DNA of 64,000 nucleotides from Lota lota (taxonomy: Eukaryota; Chordata; Actinopteri; Gadiformes; Lotidae), in contig JACYXH010000242.1 of the NCBI GenBank assembly GCA_026745465.1, positions 1,337,501-1,401,500 on the forward strand. The letters run 5' to 3'. A program made the position numbers and the translations under genes. The notes under the pieces were generated by a model, which saw only the letters and a program-made list of their open reading frames with translations, was not told the DNA's origin and searched no databases. Of the stretch, positions 22,920 to 64,000 are shown piece after piece. Position 1 is the stretch's first letter; each line of letters opens with the position of its first letter.

Positions 22920-23330
22920 TGTAGAACTATTACAGCAATCAATGCATGCCATTCACCGGCCATTCCAGTCAATTTAACCCGCCTATAGTGTCCAACCAAA
23001 TCGCGTGAAATTAGCCCGCGGATTAATCTAGTTCCTTTTATTGTCTGCCGGATAATCTCTTCGTCCACTTGCTTTGGTTGTGTAGGTCTATAGTTAGCCT
23101 GATAATGATTTAATTCAATAACTCGATTTTAACCCACTTAACAATGAAATATCTCACAGCACATCGGCAATTAATCGGAGACATGAGTTGACAGGAGATA
23201 TAAAAACGTTCATAATCCAAAGGTCCCCCGTTCAACGGGCCAACATCTGCCCTACTCGCACGACTAGACCACCAGTTTAACTATGATTCAAAGAAGAAAA
23301 AAAAAGGATAAAACAATTTTGTTCAGCCAG
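22920..23330. promoter_or_regulatory. CNE-like block in the ARX-POLA1 interval
   Basis: Complex sequence after a C31 run: GCAATCAATGCATGC, CAATTTAACCCG, GGATTAATCTAG (OTX/PITX-like TAATCT), GATAATGATTTAATT, GCAATTAATCGG. Looks conserved; not verified. Confidence 0.45.
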
Positions 23331-23369
23331 ATCACCATCCGCCATGTGAATGCATTCTTTTAAAAATCC

Positions 23370-24080
23370 CTATTCTCCAACCATAAAGCCAAGTGAAGCG
23401 TGTTTTCCTTTCTGTGGGGCAGAGGCCCTATAGGATTTTGATGAGATTGTCCCGGGAGATTTAATCTTATTGTGAGTATAACTAATGAATGGCAAACCAA
23501 TTTGTACCTAATATCAGGGGAATGCCGGACGCGGATGACCTGCTGCGCTCAGGGCTTAAACTCTTTCCAGCGCAAAAGGCGAGAAAATTGAAATGCTGTC
23601 GCAGGCGATGGCTCCGGATTCATGAAGTCACACTTGTTGAATGCGAATCCCGTGCCTTTTCATTCAAGACACAGCCAAGTAGGCCTCTGGGATTAGCCGG
23701 AGACTCCTTGGCAATATTGCATGAATGATCACAATAATGAATGTTGATATAAAAAGGCTGAATAACCGCATGGTCCAATCATACGCCTCTTTCACTTCCA
23801 AACTGGCCCACGGGAAAATTGATGATTTAGCGCCTTCTATCTAGGCTCATGCATTGGACCAAAGCCGACTGATAATAATCGGCGGCAGCCAAAGGTGTCT
23901 TTTAACTCCCACAATGTCGCACCCATTTTCATCATTGGCTCTCCCTACTCGGTACTGTTCCCCTGATTTGGCCGGTGATTTCGATTCTCCCGAGCGTCGT
24001 TGCTCCCACCACGTCCTTCTGAAAGAATGGCCCCAATCACTCTAGACCTCATCCGGATCACCCCTCACTCAGGCCCCGGG
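23370..24080. promoter_or_regulatory. Long CNE-like block in the ARX-POLA1 interval
   Basis: About 700 bp free of simple repeats, with TTTAATCTTATTG, AACTAATGAATGG, GGGATTAGCCGG, ATAATGAATGTTGAT and several CCAAT/ATTGG boxes. One of the best enhancer candidates in the window. Confidence 0.5.
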
Positions 24081-24109
24081 AGAGGGGCTCTAAAAGGCGC
24101 TTTGATGAA

Positions 24110-24620
24110 CAGACTCGCCTCCCCCCGACGAACAGGCAATGAAAGGCCTGAATAGCAGCCCATGGCACTCCGCTCCCTTTCGGATCGCCCCTTAATTCCC
24201 CATCTCTCTTGCTCTCATCCAATTAGCTCAGTGTATTAAGCGGTTTATCGTCTCATAACCGCCCTTTCAGCCCGAACAAGGGAGACACTTTGCAATAGGA
24301 CCGGCTCTCCTTTTGACACCCTCTCTGGTACTTCTATTTTCCACCGCGCTATGAATAATAGGGACAGAATAGAGGACTAATTCCCTCATCAAAGGCTACC
24401 TTGTTCGTCGCTTTGCTCAACACCACCATTCTGGTCAAAACGACAAGCAATAAAGCTTAACATAACAATACCCGGAGACTCGTCCACTCTTATTAGCTTA
24501 GCTACAGGTCGAATTAATACGGAGACTCATTTTGGCGCGCCTCACGTCCTCACCCACCGCACGAGAACTTGATTGGCGCGCGCACTGGGATGGCGCGCGC
24601 ACAGCAAGGCGTTATGTAGA
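24110..24620. promoter_or_regulatory. CNE-like block with CCAATTAG and GGCGCGC motifs
   Basis: Unique sequence with CTTAATTCC, ATCCAATTAGCTC, ATTAAGCGGTTTATCG, TATGAATAATAGG and CGAATTAATACG. It ends with three TGGCGCGC copies (24533, 24574, 24591), an unusual local CpG cluster. Confidence 0.45.
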
Positions 24621-24899
24621 ATAGGTCCATTATAGTCTATATGGGCAATGACTAACAATGTAATCTTATTGAATCAAAATAGGGTTGATAGCCACAGCCT
24701 GACACTGGAATAAAACAGTGACTAAACTGTAATTTATTAAATAAGAGGAAGCCTTTTCGTTCCATTTCGTAGAAATACGCAACTATGTGTTGCATAGTGA
24801 ATTGTCATTTAAGTGTTCAGCACACTCGAGGTTTGTACTTCCTCAAGTCAGTGCTTCAGGGTAATTTGCAAGCGGAGCAGTATTTATAGACATGAGAAC

Positions 24900-25680
24900 T
24901 TCAACATTCAGTCGCCTGTTTATTAACTGAAATGAAAAATCTTTGTAAGTGATGCAAGTGACAATGAAATGTAGATAAAGGATAAAGTGGAAAAAGAAAA
25001 AAGTGTCAGACAACCAAAAAAGGGAGTCAAAATAGGAATACATTCAATAACCAAACACACTACGTCATGTTTCTTTCAGTTTATTAAAGTTGCACTATCA
25101 AAACGAGCTAAATCCACATCAGCACACATCTCTAAAAAACGAACAAACACCGCCATTACAAATACCCATTAGATTAGAAAATCCTCCAATGGTAAAAGGA
25201 GTTCCATACATAGAAACGGACACATACACAATAAAAAAACAATTTGTTCAGGGAAGGGACAGTGAAATAAATGACATCACTTAAACAGAGCCAGAGAAGG
25301 AACAGGAAGATCAGCTATTCCATACGCAGACAAAAGGGCGAGCGAACCCCACCAACACCCTCCCTCACCCAATCATTTCCCACCGCCCCCCCAGAGCACC
25401 CCTCTCCCCCAATCACAAATGTGCATGAGGCTGTGCATGTGCACACACATACACGCACTGACTCTCACACCAAGTTGGTTTCTTTCACTCCCCCTCTCTC
25501 CCTATCCTTCAGCCTCTCTCGCTCGCTCTGCCTCCGAGACGCACAGAATTGGGATGAATGGAGGTAATCAGGACAAGTGTCGGAGAGCTACAGGCGTCCA
25601 GTGGACCTGGTGGCCAGGGTCCCTATCATTGGCTAATTGCCGGGCTTTGGAGTATATAGCGGGTGCTTTGAGGATAAGTC

Positions 25681-25721
<41 letters not shown>

Positions 25722-26401
25722 TCTTCTCAGGACCACCACTACAAACACACACAGGGCTGCACATTCACATTGCGCACTGTCATTTAGGTGTAATTGCCCC
25801 CCACCCCTCCAACCCCACCCAACACGTGATATAAGCTGATGGGGGTCATGGCATTAGCGAGTGACCGTCTATGACAGATTCATGTGTGTATTTTGTGGCA
25901 GCAGTGAATACTTACAGGGACTGAAGGGGGCTGGGGGAGGTGATGGGGTCTTCAGCTGTATCTGAGACGCTCCATTATAGGTCTATCTGATATAGGTCTA
26001 TCAGATGGAGGAGTGGGGAGCGGCTATTGATTGGAAGGTGGTTGGTGGGTGCTGCCCATTGACATCCATGAACACTTACATGGATGGATATGAAAATTAC
26101 GCATAGTCGAGAAACGCATAATACATCGGGGCTATATACACAAACTATATTTTATACACACACTATATTTAAACATCATACCACAACATTTGAAGGCCCA
26201 GTTCTTTGTGGGCCTGGAACAAGAAAGTCCAAAAAGGTTGACAATTTCTGCCATTTACGTAAGAGGAATCCAGTCCACGAGGTAATGGACACAGAGGGGG
26301 CTGGGTTCTCCATGACTTAAATCCCGGTTGGCCAGGACAGACGAGACGACGGCTCCCCGATAGAGCTTACCGACGAGAGCTTAGGAGGTTCCTTGTGTCT
26401 T
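24900..26401 (-). other. pola1: POLA1 3' UTR region and candidate poly(A) signals
   Basis: On the - strand an AATAAA (26406-26401) overlaps the stop codon. Further AATAAA hexamers lie at 25085-25080 and 24924-24919. The interval is otherwise CT/CA-rich, with a CA repeat at about 25685-25719. The true 3' end cannot be chosen without transcript data. Confidence 0.35.
25685..25719. repeat. (CA)n microsatellite
   Basis: About 17 units. Confidence 0.95.
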
Positions 26402-63869
<37,468 letters not shown>

Positions 63870-63994
63870 CTGGAACAGAGCACGCAGGCAGGAGAAGCAC
63901 AAACACAGTAAACATCCAGGCCCTTGGACCCAAAGACTACAAATCGAACTGTTCCTGTGTGTGTGCGAGTGCGTGAGTGAGTAGGAAGACGTAC

Positions 63995-64000
63995 AGTCTC
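63995..64000 (-). CDS. pola1: Possible tail of a further POLA1 exon cut by the window edge
   Basis: On the - strand the window opens with six bases directly followed by a good donor, GTACGTC. A POLA1 exon is expected about here, about 125 bp upstream of the next acceptor, similar to the neighbouring introns. Too little sequence to identify. Confidence 0.3.

Overview
The window is vertebrate, most likely teleost, nuclear DNA. It has short exons with GT/AG splice sites, long introns, an extreme density of dinucleotide microsatellites and homopolymer C/G runs, and scattered remnants of fish-type SINEs and MITEs. The microsatellite load resembles what is reported for cod-like (gadid) fishes, but that placement is only a guess. 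Two protein-coding genes are present. They converge tail to tail, the same arrangement as ARX and POLA1 on the human X chromosome. ARX (aristaless-related homeobox) is on the + strand with all five coding exons between 14910 and 20759, and these join in frame into a 489-residue protein. POLA1 (catalytic subunit of DNA polymerase alpha) is on the - strand. Its last fifteen recognisable coding exons lie between 63869 and 26402 and join in frame into the C-terminal 643 residues. The 5' part of POLA1 lies beyond the right edge.

Layout. 1-14.5 kb: non-coding upstream flank of ARX, with microsatellites, a perfect 227-bp tandem duplication (4634-5087), a degenerate minisatellite (3322-3680) and several islands of complex, TAATTA-rich sequence that look like conserved non-coding elements (CNEs). 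14.5-22.2 kb: the ARX promoter, five exons, a candidate intronic CNE and the 3' UTR. 22.2-26.4 kb: the ARX-POLA1 intergenic interval, mostly CNE-like. 26.4-64 kb: POLA1. Its 5' introns are compact (106-997 bp) except for one of 11.1 kb, while four others near the 3' end span 3.1-6.1 kb. The long introns carry the CNE-like blocks, the strongest being 35.5-36.08 kb.

How the parts fit together. ARX is a developmental transcription factor; POLA1 is a housekeeping replicative polymerase. In mammals the 3' introns of POLA1 hold some of the longest ultraconserved elements known, and several of them are ARX forebrain enhancers. The layout here fits the same genomic regulatory block, with POLA1 as bystander host of ARX enhancers. 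No RNA gene, CRISPR array or intact transposon was found. CNE calls rest on sequence texture (unique, complex, homeodomain/POU-like sites) and on synteny, not on an alignment.
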